64,000 nucleotides of DNA from Stappia sp. (GCF_040110915.1 NZ_CP157793.1:3236939-3300938); one strand, 5' to 3'. Positions 24,173 through 34,033 are shown, counted from the first letter of the stretch. A program made the numbers and translations. The notes: generated by a model not told the origin, from the sequence alone.

Positions 24173-26374
24173 ATGACCGCACACCCGCCCCTGCGTTCCC
24201 GCTCTCGCCGGCCGCATTGGCCCGCGCGCGTCGCCGCCCGGCTTGTCCTGTTTCTTGCCCTGGCGGTCGTGCTGGGCGCGGGTCCCGCGATGGCCGCGCG
24301 CCATGCGCTGGTCATCGGCAACGCGAATTACGACAGCGACACGCTGAGCCCGCTGGCCAACCCCGGCAACGACGCGGCGCTCATCGCCGACACGCTGGAG
24401 CGCGCCGGCTTCGAGGTGACGCTGGTGCTCGACGCGGACCTGCGGGACATGAAACGCGCCGTGCGCGACTTCACCGACACGCTGTCCGCGGCCGGCGACG
24501 ACACGCTCGCCGCGCTTTACTATTCCGGTCACGGCTTCCAGGCCGGCGGCAAGAATTATCTCGCGCCGCTGGGCGCCGATCTGCGCGACGAGGTGGACGC
24601 GGAGTTCGAGGCGCTCAGCGTCGACTGGCTGCTGTCGCGCGTGGAAGCCGCCCACGACGGCGCCAACGTCGTGATCCTGGATGCCTGCCGCAACACCGCG
24701 CTGACGCGCTCGGCCGGCAATGCGGGGGGCTTTGCGCTGCTGCAATCGACGCCGCGCGGGAGTTTCATCTCCTTCGCCACCGCACCGGGCAGCGTGGCGG
24801 CCGATGGCGCCGGGCTCAACAGCCCCTATACGGCGGCCATCGCGGCCGAACTGCTCGCCCCCGGCGCGACCGTGGAGGCGGTGTTCAAGGCCGTGCGCCG
24901 GCGCGTGGTGGAAGAGACCGGGGGCGCGCAGGTGCCCTGGGACCATTCCTCGCTGACCGCCGACGTCGTCTTCCTGCCGGGCGGCGTCGCGACCGCGCCG
25001 GACGCCCGGGCCCCGGCGCAGACCTCCGACGTTCAGCTCGAACTGCAACTGTGGAACGACGTGAAGGACAGCGGCGACGCGGATCAGATCCGCGCCTATC
25101 TCGCCCGCTTTCCCGACGGCACCTTCGCGGCCCTTGCCCGCGACCGGCTGGCGGCGGCCGAGGCCGGCGGCGCCGGCGAGGTCGAGCGCCTGTTCGCCCG
25201 GCTCGCCAGCCGCTCGCTGCTCGTCGAGACACCGACTCGGCCGCACGAGTTCTATTCCAACGCACGGCTGCGCGAGATCCGGGGCGATTATCCCAAGGCC
25301 CGGCAGGATTATCTCAAGTACTTCGCCTTCGGCATGCCGCAGGTCGACCCGCATCTGCGCTTTCAGGCGGTGCTGAAGATCCAGGAAGGCCCGGCCGGCG
25401 CCCGCGAGGTCTACCGCGCGCTGTCGCAGGGCCGCCAGGACCCGACGACGCTCTTCGCCGAGATCCTGCTCGCCGAGCGCGAGGAGCGGGTGCGCCGGCT
25501 GAGCGCCTTTCTCGAGGCCCATCCCGACTTCACGCCGGCGGCCTATGCGCTGTCGCAGGACTACAGCCAGGCCCGCCTCGGCCAACAGACCACCGCCGAC
25601 AAGACGCGCGAGAAGGCGCTGCTCGAACGCTTCATGACGGGCGTCGAGGAGGGGCGGTTCCTCGGCTATTTCATCGACCAGCAGATGGCGGCGGAGCAGA
25701 TCGAGGACGCCAAGAGCCGGCTCGCCGCCCTGTCGACGCTCAACACGGCGGCCATCGCCAATCCGGTGACACTCAACGCCATGCGCTCCAATCAGGGCTG
25801 GATGCTGACGCTCGCCATCGCCGACCGGGCGCAGGAGGTGTTCGTCCAGTTGCCCGGCGAGGAGATGCGCTCCACCGGCTTCGTGCCCGGCGCCGTCGAT
25901 CCCACGACCGGGCAGCCGGTGCCCTATCCGATGATCGAGCTTCCAGGCTCCGTGGGCGACACGGAGATCGCGGTGAGCTACCGCGACATCCGCGGGCAGA
26001 TGCAGGGGCCGTTTCCCGTGACCTTCACCCCGGCGGGCGCGCTCATCGCGGGCCAGAAGGACATTCTGGAGCGTCTGTCCACCGGCTGGCTGTCGTTTCA
26101 GGACTGGGACGACCGGCGGCTTGTCTATTTCACGCATCTGATCAGCTACCGCTGCGCCATCGAGGAAGTGCGCTACGGCTATGACACCGACACGCCCGAC
26201 CGGGTGTTCGAGATCGGCCCCTGCGACCCGGACAATCCGCATGCGATCCCGCGCAGCGGGCCGGGCTCCACGGTTCATGCGGACATTGCGAAGTCGGTCG
26301 GCTATGTGAGCGTCCAGCTCACCTATCGCGACGGGACGCAGTCCGACATCAAGCGCTTCGACACGCCGCAATGA
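24173..26374 (+). CDS. Secreted caspase-family (peptidase C14) protein
   Basis: A 733-residue protein with a signal peptide (a twin-basic N-region, then RLVLFLALAVVLGAGPAMA) and an N-terminal caspase p20-like domain (about 40-250). The catalytic His is in LYYSGHGFQAGG (about H120) and the Cys in VVILDACRNTAL (about C172), both intact. A helical middle region with TPR-like stretches (about 330-560) and a beta-rich C-terminal region follow. A second in-frame ATG at 24128 is possible, but the chosen start places the signal peptide correctly. It precedes a membrane adenylate cyclase by 16 nt. Bacterial orthocaspases cleave after basic residues; the target here is unknown. Confidence 0.87.
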   Translation: MTAHPPLRSRSRRPHWPARVAARLVLFLALAVVLGAGPAMAARHALVIGNANYDSDTLSPLANPGNDAALIADTLERAGFEVTLVLDADLRDMKRAVRDFTDTLSAAGDDTLAALYYSGHGFQAGGKNYLAPLGADLRDEVDAEFEALSVDWLLSRVEAAHDGANVVILDACRNTALTRSAGNAGGFALLQSTPRGSFISFATAPGSVAADGAGLNSPYTAAIAAELLAPGATVEAVFKAVRRRVVEETGGAQVPWDHSSLTADVVFLPGGVATAPDARAPAQTSDVQLELQLWNDVKDSGDADQIRAYLARFPDGTFAALARDRLAAAEAGGAGEVERLFARLASRSLLVETPTRPHEFYSNARLREIRGDYPKARQDYLKYFAFGMPQVDPHLRFQAVLKIQEGPAGAREVYRALSQGRQDPTTLFAEILLAEREERVRRLSAFLEAHPDFTPAAYALSQDYSQARLGQQTTADKTREKALLERFMTGVEEGRFLGYFIDQQMAAEQIEDAKSRLAALSTLNTAAIANPVTLNAMRSNQGWMLTLAIADRAQEVFVQLPGEEMRSTGFVPGAVDPTTGQPVPYPMIELPGSVGDTEIAVSYRDIRGQMQGPFPVTFTPAGALIAGQKDILERLSTGWLSFQDWDDRRLVYFTHLISYRCAIEEVRYGYDTDTPDRVFEIGPCDPDNPHAIPRSGPGSTVHADIAKSVGYVSVQLTYRDGTQSDIKRFDTPQ

Positions 26375-26390
26375 CCGCAAACCCCGCCTC

Positions 26391-28331
26391 ATGATCCCGC
26401 GTCCGCCGCGCGGCGTCGGCCGCGCGCAGATGCTGGTCGCCGCCCTGCTCGCCAGCCTTGTCGCCCTCGCCGTCGGACATCGGCTCGATCCCGCGCTTGG
26501 CGACCGCGCGCTGGCGCTCGCGCCGACGCCGGACGCTCAGGTGCGCGACAAGATCGCCGTGCTGACGATCACCGAGGACACGCTCGCCGGCTTCGCCTAT
26601 CGCTCGCCCATCGACCGGGGCTTTCTCGCTGACCTGATCCTGCGCCTCGATGCCGCCGGCGCACGGGCCATCGGCCTCGACATCCTGCTCGACCAGCCGA
26701 GCGACCCGGCGAAGGACGCGCATCTGATCGCCGCGCTGGAGACGGTCGCGACACCGGTGGTGCTGGCGCGCGCCGACACGGACGACGGGTTGAGCGCGCG
26801 GCAGGCCGCCTACCTTGCCGATGGGCTCGCGGGGCGGACGAGCGGCTGGATCGCGCTGGAGCGCGACGAGGTCGACGGCATCGTCCGCCACCTGCCCCGT
26901 CCGCGAGGGCCTCACGGCACGCAGACGCCAAGCTTCGCGGAGGCACTCGTCGGCACGCCGCCGGCCCTTCCGGCGCCGGAGCGGGCGGGCCGTATCCTCT
27001 ACTCGCACGGGTCGGACGGGGCCCCGGCCTTCGCCACCTATCCGGCCCACACCGCCGCCCTGCTGCCCGATGTCTGGTTCGCCGACAGGATCGTGCTGAT
27101 CGGCACCGATCTGCCCACAATCGACCGGCATCCGACACCCCTCGTGGCGACCCGGGGCGCGCAAGCCGGCAGCCTGCCCGGCGTGACGATCCATGCCCAT
27201 TTGACCGCACAGCATCTCGCGGGACTGACGCTGCCGACCCCGCCGCCGGGCCTGTCGCTCGCGCTCACCCTTGCCGTGGCGCTTTTGGTGGCGGGCGTCG
27301 GGCGCACCGCCCGCCCCGCGTGGCTGTGGCTCGGCGGTCTTGCCGGGCTTGCAGCCTATGCCGCCGGTGCCGCCGGGCTGATCCGCGCGGGCGTGATGCT
27401 GCCGCCGCTCGCCGGTCCGCCGCTTGCTGGCCTTGCGACCGCGCTGCTTCTCGGGCTCGCGCGCTGGCGCGCCGAGCGGGCGGAGCGCGCGTTTCTGCAG
27501 GACGCCTTCGCCCGTTATGTGAGTCCGGCGGTGGTCTCGCGGATCGCCAGCGGCCGGCTGTCGCTCGCGCTCGGCGGCGAAACGCGCGAGGTCACCTATG
27601 TCTTCACCGATCTGGAAGGGTTCACGACGCTCGCCGAAACCCTCCCGCCGCAGGAGGTCGGCCGGGTGCTCAACGGCTATCTCGACGGTCTGTGCGACAG
27701 GATGACCGCACATGGCGCGACCATCGACAAGATCGTCGGCGACGCGGTGATCGGCTTCTTCGGCGCGCCCGACGACGATCCCGATCAGGCCGCCCATGCG
27801 GTGCGCCTCGCGCTGGCGCTCGACGCCTTCTCGCAAGACCACCGGAAAGCCCTCGCGACGGAAGGGCTCACCCTCGGCGTGACCCGCATCGGCGTGCACA
27901 AGGGGCCGGCCATCGTCGGCAATTTCGGCGGCGCCCGCTTCTTCGATTACACCGGCCTCGGCGACACGGTGAACACCGCCGCGCGGCTCGAAGGCGCCAA
28001 CAAGGCGCTCGGCACGCGCCTGCTCGTCAGCGAGACGGTCGCCGCCGCCTGCGCCGGCGATCAGATCCTGCGCCCCGCAGCCCGCCTCCTGCTCAAGGGC
28101 CGCTCGACGCCGCTCGCCTGTTTCGAGCCGCTTGCCCCGGACGCGGCAAGCGCCGGCTGGCTCGCCGCCTATCGCGCGGCCTATGCCAGCCTCGACACCG
28201 ATCCCGACGCGGCCGCGCGGGCCTTGGAGACCCTTCTGGCGGAGCGCCCCGACGATCCGCTGGCGCGGTTCCATCTCGCCCGCTTGCACGCCGGGGCAAG
28301 GGGCGCGACAGTGACCCTCGAAAGCAAATAA
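26391..28331 (+). CDS. CHASE2-domain class III adenylate/guanylate cyclase
   Basis: A 646-residue membrane signalling enzyme. An N-terminal helix leads to a periplasmic CHASE2 sensor domain (about 35-260; KIAVLTITEDTLAGFAYRSP, then GARAIGLDILLDQPS). Several helices at about 285-365 and a cytoplasmic cyclase domain (about 395-560) follow. The metal-binding Asp is in YVFTDLEGFTTL and the second in DKIVGDAVIGFF; the C-terminal part has GNFGGARFFDYTGLGDTVNT, with N and R of NTAARLE. A short TPR-like tail ends the protein. The gene lies 16 nt after the caspase gene and 2 nt before the next, so sensor and protease are probably one unit. Confidence 0.92.
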   Translation: MIPRPPRGVGRAQMLVAALLASLVALAVGHRLDPALGDRALALAPTPDAQVRDKIAVLTITEDTLAGFAYRSPIDRGFLADLILRLDAAGARAIGLDILLDQPSDPAKDAHLIAALETVATPVVLARADTDDGLSARQAAYLADGLAGRTSGWIALERDEVDGIVRHLPRPRGPHGTQTPSFAEALVGTPPALPAPERAGRILYSHGSDGAPAFATYPAHTAALLPDVWFADRIVLIGTDLPTIDRHPTPLVATRGAQAGSLPGVTIHAHLTAQHLAGLTLPTPPPGLSLALTLAVALLVAGVGRTARPAWLWLGGLAGLAAYAAGAAGLIRAGVMLPPLAGPPLAGLATALLLGLARWRAERAERAFLQDAFARYVSPAVVSRIASGRLSLALGGETREVTYVFTDLEGFTTLAETLPPQEVGRVLNGYLDGLCDRMTAHGATIDKIVGDAVIGFFGAPDDDPDQAAHAVRLALALDAFSQDHRKALATEGLTLGVTRIGVHKGPAIVGNFGGARFFDYTGLGDTVNTAARLEGANKALGTRLLVSETVAAACAGDQILRPAARLLLKGRSTPLACFEPLAPDAASAGWLAAYRAAYASLDTDPDAAARALETLLAERPDDPLARFHLARLHAGARGATVTLESK

Positions 28332-28333
28332 GG

Positions 28334-29164
28334 ATGCCGCGCGTGGATACACGGCCCACTTCGCAAACCGCGCATCGCCCGTCGCCGCGCCGGGCACCGC
28401 ATGCCGTCGTCCTGGCGTTGGGTCTGACGTTGGGTCTGACGTTGGGTCTGGCGATCTGCGCGCTGACGCCGTCGCCGGCGCGCGCCGCCGATTTCGTCGT
28501 GGCCGCCGCAAGTGCCGTGCCCGAGACTTACGCGCCGGGCACGGAGCTCACCGCCGATGCAACGCTCGACCTGCCCGCCGGGGCCAGACTGACGCTGATC
28601 GCCCGCGACGGGCGCATGATCACGCTCACCGGGCCGCATCAGGGCCCTGCCGCGACACCCGGGGACGGCGCCGCCCCGGGCACGCCGCGCGGCGGACTGC
28701 TATCCGGACTGAAGGGCCTGCTCGCCGGCGAGACGGCCCGCTCCAGCGTGCTCGGCGCGGCGCGCGCCGATGCCGGCGACCTGCCGCCGCCGCCCGGCCT
28801 GTGGCACATGAGCGCCGACAGTTCGGGTCCGCGCTGCGCCCGCCCGGAAAGCTTCCTGCTGTGGCGACGCGAGGCGGCGCACGCCGTCTCCGTCACGCTG
28901 CGCTCGGACAACGCCCGCCATGCGGATCTCGTCTGGCCGGCCGGGGACAACGATCTGGCGCTGCCCCGCGACACGCTCGCCGGGGACGGTCGCCTGCTGG
29001 TCTCGCTCGACGGCACGATGCGGGACTTTCAGGTCGCCTTGCGCCCGGCGGACCTCGCCGGCGCCGCGCCGGGCGCGCTGCTCGCCTGGATGATCGACAA
29101 GGGCTGCAACCGGCAGGCGTTGGCGCTCATCGCCCGCGTCCATGCCGGCGGATCGTCCGACTAG
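28334..29164 (+). CDS. Exported protein of unknown function
   Basis: A 276-residue protein not recognised as a known family. It has a signal sequence whose hydrophobic core is a repeated LGLT motif, ending near SPARA. The mature start ADFVVAAASAVPETYAPGTE, followed by a beta-rich stretch and LIARDGRMITLTGPHQG, recalls FecR-like or iron-regulated surface folds, but the match is weak. Several acidic and hydrophobic repeats follow, and the C-terminal part holds two Cys (near CARPES and KGCNRQ). The ATG lies 2 nt after the cyclase stop with an AAGGA-like site overlapping it. It is the last gene of the caspase/cyclase unit and may be an envelope partner or sensor. Confidence 0.75.
   Translation: MPRVDTRPTSQTAHRPSPRRAPHAVVLALGLTLGLTLGLAICALTPSPARAADFVVAAASAVPETYAPGTELTADATLDLPAGARLTLIARDGRMITLTGPHQGPAATPGDGAAPGTPRGGLLSGLKGLLAGETARSSVLGAARADAGDLPPPPGLWHMSADSSGPRCARPESFLLWRREAAHAVSVTLRSDNARHADLVWPAGDNDLALPRDTLAGDGRLLVSLDGTMRDFQVALRPADLAGAAPGALLAWMIDKGCNRQALALIARVHAGGSSD
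28415..28450 (+). repeat. Three in-frame 12-bp tandem repeats in a signal-peptide core
   Basis: The unit (A/G)CGTTGGGTCTG occurs three times without a gap and encodes LGLT-LGLT-LGL in the signal sequence of the exported protein. Slippage would add or remove four residues of the hydrophobic core without a frameshift. Confidence 0.9.
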
Positions 29165-29169
29165 CGGGG

Positions 29170-30432
29170 TCAGGCCGGCGCCAGCCGGGCCGGGCGCGTG
29201 CGCCAGAGAATGAACACCATCACCAGAATGTTGAGCCCGTTCCAGGCGATGCCATTGAGGAAGGCCGCCTGATAGGACGCGGTGAGATCGTAGATCCAGC
29301 CCGACATCCAGCCGCCCAGCGCCATGCCGACGATGGTCGCGGTGATCACCGTGCCGACGCGCCGCCCCGCCTCGCGCGCGGGCAGATACTCGCGCACCAC
29401 GATCGCGTAGCTCGACACGATCCCGCCCTGCGACAGGCCGAAGATCAGCGACACGAGATAGAGCGAGGCAAGCCCGTCGTAGGGGATGTAGAGAAAGAGC
29501 GCGAGACATTGCAGCACCGCGCCGATCAGCAGCGTCGGCACGCCGCCGATCTTGTCGGCGAGCACGCCGGAGATCAGCCGGCTGGCGATCCCGGCGGCGA
29601 GCATCAGCGACAGCATCTCCGCGCCCCGCGCGACGCCATAGCCGAGATCGACGCAATAGGCGACGATATGCACCTGCGGCATGGCCATGGCCACGCAGCA
29701 GCCGAGCCCCGCCACGATCAGCAGCCCCTGCAGCTGGTTGGGGCTGAGGTCGATGCGTCGCGCCGGCATCGGCTCGGCGCGCGGGACGAGATCGGACGCC
29801 GCGCGCATGTGGGGCGGCGGGCGACGCAGCAGGAAGGCGACCGGAATGAGCACGACGAGGCAGACGATGCCGGCAAAGAGATAGGCCCCGCGCCAGCCGT
29901 GATCCTGCATCACGGCCTGCAGGACCAGCGGCCACAGCGCGCCGGCGAAATAGTTGCCCGATGCGGTCGCCGCGACCGCGAGCCCGCGCCGCTTTTCGAA
30001 CCAGTGCGACACATCGGCGAGCAGCGGCCCGAAGGTCGCGGCCGCGCCGAAGCCGATCGCCGCCCCCTGAAGCGCGGTGAAAACGATGAGATCGGGCGAT
30101 TGCGCGGCCAGCAGGAAGCCGGTTCCAAGGGCCGCGGAGGCGAGCGCCAGCGGCGCCGTCACCCCGTAGCGGTCGACGAAGCGGCCGATGAGCAGATTGC
30201 CGAGCGCGAAACCCACCATGGTCGCCGTGTAGGGCAGCGAGGCGTCAGCCCGGTCGACGCCGAATTCCTCCTGCACCGCCGGCAGCACGACGACGACGGA
30301 CCACATGCCGACCCCGCCGATGGTGGCGAGCAGCATCGACAGGACGAGCCGCGCCCAGGCATAGGCGCTGTCCACGCCGCCCGTCGCGAAGCTGCGCCTG
30401 ACGGCGTCGCCGAACCCTTCCGTCTGTCGCAT
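29170..30432 (-). CDS. MFS transporter
   Basis: A 420-residue major-facilitator permease with 12 predicted helices in two halves. The loop between helices 2 and 3 carries GRFVDRYGV, and the second half has a cytoplasmic SGVLADKIGG segment. The first helix is in LVLSMLLATIGGVGMWSVVV. The substrate cannot be read; the architecture resembles monocarboxylate/oxalate-formate-like facilitators. It converges on the exported-protein gene with only five bases between them. Confidence 0.9.
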   Translation of the reverse strand: MRQTEGFGDAVRRSFATGGVDSAYAWARLVLSMLLATIGGVGMWSVVVVLPAVQEEFGVDRADASLPYTATMVGFALGNLLIGRFVDRYGVTAPLALASAALGTGFLLAAQSPDLIVFTALQGAAIGFGAAATFGPLLADVSHWFEKRRGLAVAATASGNYFAGALWPLVLQAVMQDHGWRGAYLFAGIVCLVVLIPVAFLLRRPPPHMRAASDLVPRAEPMPARRIDLSPNQLQGLLIVAGLGCCVAMAMPQVHIVAYCVDLGYGVARGAEMLSLMLAAGIASRLISGVLADKIGGVPTLLIGAVLQCLALFLYIPYDGLASLYLVSLIFGLSQGGIVSSYAIVVREYLPAREAGRRVGTVITATIVGMALGGWMSGWIYDLTASYQAAFLNGIAWNGLNILVMVFILWRTRPARLAPA

Positions 30433-30533
30433 TCGAACGCCCCCCGGTTGCGCGTCCCCCGCGCATGCGCGTCCTTCGACCTACACCCGCGCGCGCCCGC
30501 CGGCAATCCCGCTCGCGCCGGCGCGGGTCGCCG

Positions 30534-31604
30534 TCAGCACATCCGCCGGACGGGTCCGTCCGGATCCGGCGAGAGATCCTCGGCCATCCGCACCGCCGGC
30601 CGGCCCTGCAGGCGCGCCAGCAGCCAGTCGACGTCCCCGTCCGCGTTGCGGCGATGGCTGAGGTCCCGTTCGGGGTAGATGGCGACCGTCGCGCCGTCCC
30701 CCGTCTCCCGGGCGATGGCGAAGCGGAAGGCATAGCCCGGCGTCAGCCCCATCCGCAGATCGGAGACGACGATCCTGTCGTCCACCCACTCCACGCGGTA
30801 AAACCCCCGGCTGAACCAGGCGAGCTTGTCGAAGGCCGGCGTCTCGTCCAGGCAGCGCGCCAGATCGGCGCCGCGCGCATGCGTGTAGATGCGCGGGCGC
30901 GCGTCCGGATCGTCGAGAAACGACAGATAGAGATTGTGGTAGCGCCCGTCCTCCAGGCCGATCACCTTCCACACGAGGGTCGTGAAGGGCGCGGCGATGG
31001 CGAAGACGCGCTCCGGCGCGAGGCCCGCGTCGGCGAAGATGGTGCGGGCGCGCGCCTCCATCCGGTCCTGCAGGACGACGGAAAGGCCGAGATAGGCCGT
31101 GCTGACGACGAGCGCGGCCGTCAGTCCGCGCGCGAAGCCGCGGCCCCAGTCGCGTTTGAACAGCGCCCATATCACCGCCGCGAGCAGCGGCAGCGTATAG
31201 AGCGGATCGATGATGAAGACCGATCCCACACCCACCGGATCGGGGTAAAGCGGCCACAGGATGCGCGTGCCATAGACGGTGATCGCATCGATCAGCGCAT
31301 GGGTGGCGAAGCACAGATAGACGGTCGCGTAGACCCACAGGCGCTGCGTGCGCAAGGCGCGGAAAAGGCGCACCAGCACCTCGCCGATCAGCGGCGCGGC
31401 GAGCGCATGCACGATCAGCGAATGCGTCCAGCCGCGATGAAACACGAAGCTGTCGACCGGATCGTCGAAGGGCAGGAACACGTCGAGATCGGGCAGCGTG
31501 CCGAGCACCCCGCCGACGAGCGCCGCCTTGCGCGGGCCCAGCGTCTTGCCGAGACAGGCCGTCGACACGGCGGCCCCGAGGGCGAATTGCGTGAGAGAAT
31601 CCAT
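30534..31604 (-). CDS. DUF457/YdjM-like membrane-bound metal-dependent hydrolase
   Basis: A 356-residue membrane protein. The N-terminal domain has the family's metal-binding pattern: GTLPDLDVF, FHRGWTHSL and ATHALIDAITVYGT, with His and Asp set between helices. The C-terminal soluble part (about 210-356) holds FSRGFYRVEWVDDRIVVSDL-type beta structure, as in longer YdjM-like proteins. A CCGGAG site precedes the ATG at 31604. Members may act on lipid or phosphate esters at the membrane, but no reaction is established. Confidence 0.88.
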   Translation of the reverse strand: MDSLTQFALGAAVSTACLGKTLGPRKAALVGGVLGTLPDLDVFLPFDDPVDSFVFHRGWTHSLIVHALAAPLIGEVLVRLFRALRTQRLWVYATVYLCFATHALIDAITVYGTRILWPLYPDPVGVGSVFIIDPLYTLPLLAAVIWALFKRDWGRGFARGLTAALVVSTAYLGLSVVLQDRMEARARTIFADAGLAPERVFAIAAPFTTLVWKVIGLEDGRYHNLYLSFLDDPDARPRIYTHARGADLARCLDETPAFDKLAWFSRGFYRVEWVDDRIVVSDLRMGLTPGYAFRFAIARETGDGATVAIYPERDLSHRRNADGDVDWLLARLQGRPAVRMAEDLSPDPDGPVRRMC

Positions 31605-31665
31605 GGGCTCCGGGGATCTTGCGGGGCCGGGCATCCGGCTCCGGGAAACGGGCACGAGCGATCTT

Positions 31666-31698
31666 GAAAAGGCCCCGCCGGGAGATCGGCGAGGCCTT
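31666..31698 (-). terminator. Intrinsic terminator after the FadJ-type gene
   Basis: On the reverse strand AAGGCCTCGCCG (31698-31687) pairs with CGGCGGGGCCTT (31680-31669), a 12-bp stem with one T-G wobble and a 6-nt loop, followed by TTTT (including 31670-31667). It lies 65 nt after the stop of the enoyl-CoA hydratase/dehydrogenase gene. Confidence 0.82.
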
Positions 31699-31762
31699 CG
31701 ATGGATCAGGTTTTAGGGCACCGCCCGCGTCCGGGAAGCCCCGGACACGCCGCTCCCGACGC

Positions 31763-33862
31763 TCAGTTCCTGTCGTTGAGCGAGGCGAAGGTCTCGCCCG
31801 CCTCGGCCAGTTTGACCAGCAGCGGCGCCGGCTCCCAGAAGAAGGCGTCTTCCTCGCCGAAGCGGCGCAGGTCGGCGAGGATGGTGTCGAGCCCTTGCGC
31901 GTCGGCATAATGCATCGGCCCGCCGCGCCAGCGCGGGAAGCCGTAGCCCATCAGCATGGTGACATCGACGTCGAGCGGACGCAGCGCAATGCCTTCCTCC
32001 ACGGTCTTCGCCGCTTCGTTGACCATCGCCGCCATGTAGCGGCGGATGATCTCCTCATGCGTGAAGTCGCGCGGAGTAATGCCCTTTTCCGCCCGCTCCG
32101 CCTCGATGATCGCGATCACCTCCGGGTCGGGCGTGCCGCGCCGGGCGCCCTCTTCGTAAAGGTAGAACCCGCGCCCGGTCTTCTGGCCGAACCAGCCGCG
32201 TTCGCAAAGACGGTCCGCGAAGCCGACGACGCGCTCGCGCGGGTCGCGGGTCGCCGCGCGCCGCTTGCGGCCCGCCCAGGCGATGTCGAGACCGGCGAGA
32301 TCGCCGACGGCGAAGGGCCCCATCGCGAAGCCGAAGTCGACCAGCGCCTTGTCGATCTCGTAAGGGCTCGCCCCGTCCTCGACCATGTAGTCGGCGGCCT
32401 TGCGGTAGGTGTTGAGCAACCGGTTGCCGATGAAGCCGTCGCACACGCCGGCGCGCACCGCGACCTTCTTCATGCGCTTGGCGAGCGCGAAGCCGGTGAC
32501 CACCGTGTCGGGCGCCGTCTTGTCGGCGACGACCACCTCCAGGAGCCGCATCACATGGGCGGGCGAGAAGAAGTGGAAGCCGATCACGTCCTGCGGGCGC
32601 GTGGTGGCCGCCGCGATCTCGTTGACGTCGAGGTAGGAGGTGTTCGTCGCCAGGATCGCGCCGGGCTTCGCGACCGCGTCGAGCTTCGCGAAGACCTGCT
32701 TCTTGACGTCCATGTCCTCGAAGACCGCCTCGATCACCAGATCGGCGTCGGACAGGGCGGCATACTCCGTGCTGGTGGAAAAGGCCTCCGACAGCAGCGC
32801 ATCGCGCTTGTCTTGCGTGAGCTTGCCGCGCCGCACCCCGTCGTCGAGCAGCCTGGAGACAATGCCGCGCGCGCGCTCCACGCTCTCCGCGTCGCGCTCG
32901 ATCAGCGTGACGGAGAGCCCGGAATTGAGCGCCGCGACGGCAATGCCGCTGCCCATGGTGCCGCCGCCGATCACGCCGACGCTCTCCACCCGCCGCGCCG
33001 TCGCCGTGCCGGCCTCGGGGATCTTGGAGACCGCGCGTTCGGCGAAGAAGGCGTGGATCAGCCCGGCGCGCTGGTCGGAGTTCATCAGCTCGGTAAAGAG
33101 CGCGCGCTCGCGCGCCATGCCGTCGGCGAAGGGCAAATCATAGGCCGCTTCCACCGCGTCGATGGCCACCATCGGCGAGAGCTGGCCGCGCGCCCGCTTT
33201 TTCGTCGCGGCCCGCACGGAAGCAAAGACCTCCTCGGGCTTGGCGCCCGGATCGATCTCGCCCGTGCGCCGAAGCGCGGCGCCCCCTTCCAGAAACCCGC
33301 GCGCGAAGACGCGACCCGCCTCGAGCACGTCGTCGCCCTCCACGACCGCATCCACGATGCCGAGCGTTTCCGCCTCGCGCGCGCCGACGTGCCGGCCGCT
33401 GGTGATGAGGTCGAGCGCGGCCTCCGCCCCCGTCAGACGCGGCAGGCGCTGGGTGCCGCCCGCTCCGGGCAGAATGCCGAGCGTGACCTCCGGCAGTCCC
33501 ACCTTGGCGGTGGCAAGCGCCACGCGGGCATGACAGCCAAGCGCCACTTCCAGCCCGCCGCCGAGCGCCGTGCCGTGCAGCGCGGCGATCACCGGCTTGT
33601 CCGAGGCCTCGATGGCGGCGATGACGTCCGGCAGGAACGGCTCGGCCATCGGCTTGCCGAATTCCTTGATGTCCGCGCCGGCGATGAAGGTGCGCCCGAG
33701 GCCGTAGAGAACCGCGATCCTGGCCTGCGGGTCCGCGGCGAAACGCTCCATGGCCGCCTTGAGGCCGGCACGCACGGCCTGCGACAGCGCGTTCACCGGC
33801 GGATTGTCGACGGCGATCAGCGCGATGTCCTGATCGACGGAGTAACGAACGGGCTCGGTCAC
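31763..33862 (-). CDS. Bifunctional enoyl-CoA hydratase / 3-hydroxyacyl-CoA dehydrogenase (FadJ/FadB type)
   Basis: A 699-residue trifunctional-like enzyme of fatty-acid beta-oxidation. The N-terminal crotonase domain (about 1-190) has AGADIKEFGKP, the oxyanion region HGTALGGGLEVALGCHAR, and LPEVTLGILPGAGGTQRLPR. The central NAD-binding domain starts near 290 with VGVIGGGTMGSGIAVAA. The dehydrogenase signature is GFHFFSPAHVMRLLEVV, and two C-terminal helical domains follow. I chose the GTG at 33862, 8 nt after GGGAG, over a TTG at 33877 that lies on the ribosome-binding site itself. It ends before a strong terminator. It likely degrades acyl-CoA in the cytoplasm. Confidence 0.95.
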   Translation of the reverse strand: MTEPVRYSVDQDIALIAVDNPPVNALSQAVRAGLKAAMERFAADPQARIAVLYGLGRTFIAGADIKEFGKPMAEPFLPDVIAAIEASDKPVIAALHGTALGGGLEVALGCHARVALATAKVGLPEVTLGILPGAGGTQRLPRLTGAEAALDLITSGRHVGAREAETLGIVDAVVEGDDVLEAGRVFARGFLEGGAALRRTGEIDPGAKPEEVFASVRAATKKRARGQLSPMVAIDAVEAAYDLPFADGMARERALFTELMNSDQRAGLIHAFFAERAVSKIPEAGTATARRVESVGVIGGGTMGSGIAVAALNSGLSVTLIERDAESVERARGIVSRLLDDGVRRGKLTQDKRDALLSEAFSTSTEYAALSDADLVIEAVFEDMDVKKQVFAKLDAVAKPGAILATNTSYLDVNEIAAATTRPQDVIGFHFFSPAHVMRLLEVVVADKTAPDTVVTGFALAKRMKKVAVRAGVCDGFIGNRLLNTYRKAADYMVEDGASPYEIDKALVDFGFAMGPFAVGDLAGLDIAWAGRKRRAATRDPRERVVGFADRLCERGWFGQKTGRGFYLYEEGARRGTPDPEVIAIIEAERAEKGITPRDFTHEEIIRRYMAAMVNEAAKTVEEGIALRPLDVDVTMLMGYGFPRWRGGPMHYADAQGLDTILADLRRFGEEDAFFWEPAPLLVKLAEAGETFASLNDRN

Positions 33863-34033
33863 GAGACAGTCTCCCAACTAGAAGGAACGGGCGGCGGGGC
33901 GGGTCGCGCGCAGTTTAGGCCCGACACCCGGCGTTTCAATCCCAAAAACGGCGCCGGTTTCGCCTGACGGATCCGCCACTTACGCTGCGTCATGCACGCA
34001 TTCTCCGGACAGCCGAAGCCCGCGGGTCGACGC

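Noticed and set aside
23249..26392. Possible 1047-residue fusion ending in the glycerophosphodiesterase
   Set aside because: The 5' 790 codons are the antisense shadow of the caspase gene; the phosphodiesterase has its own start at 24016 and full family length from there.
33945..33960. CGGCGCCG followed by a T-rich stretch as a terminator of the hydratase gene
   Set aside because: The 8-bp palindrome has no loop, so no stable hairpin can form.
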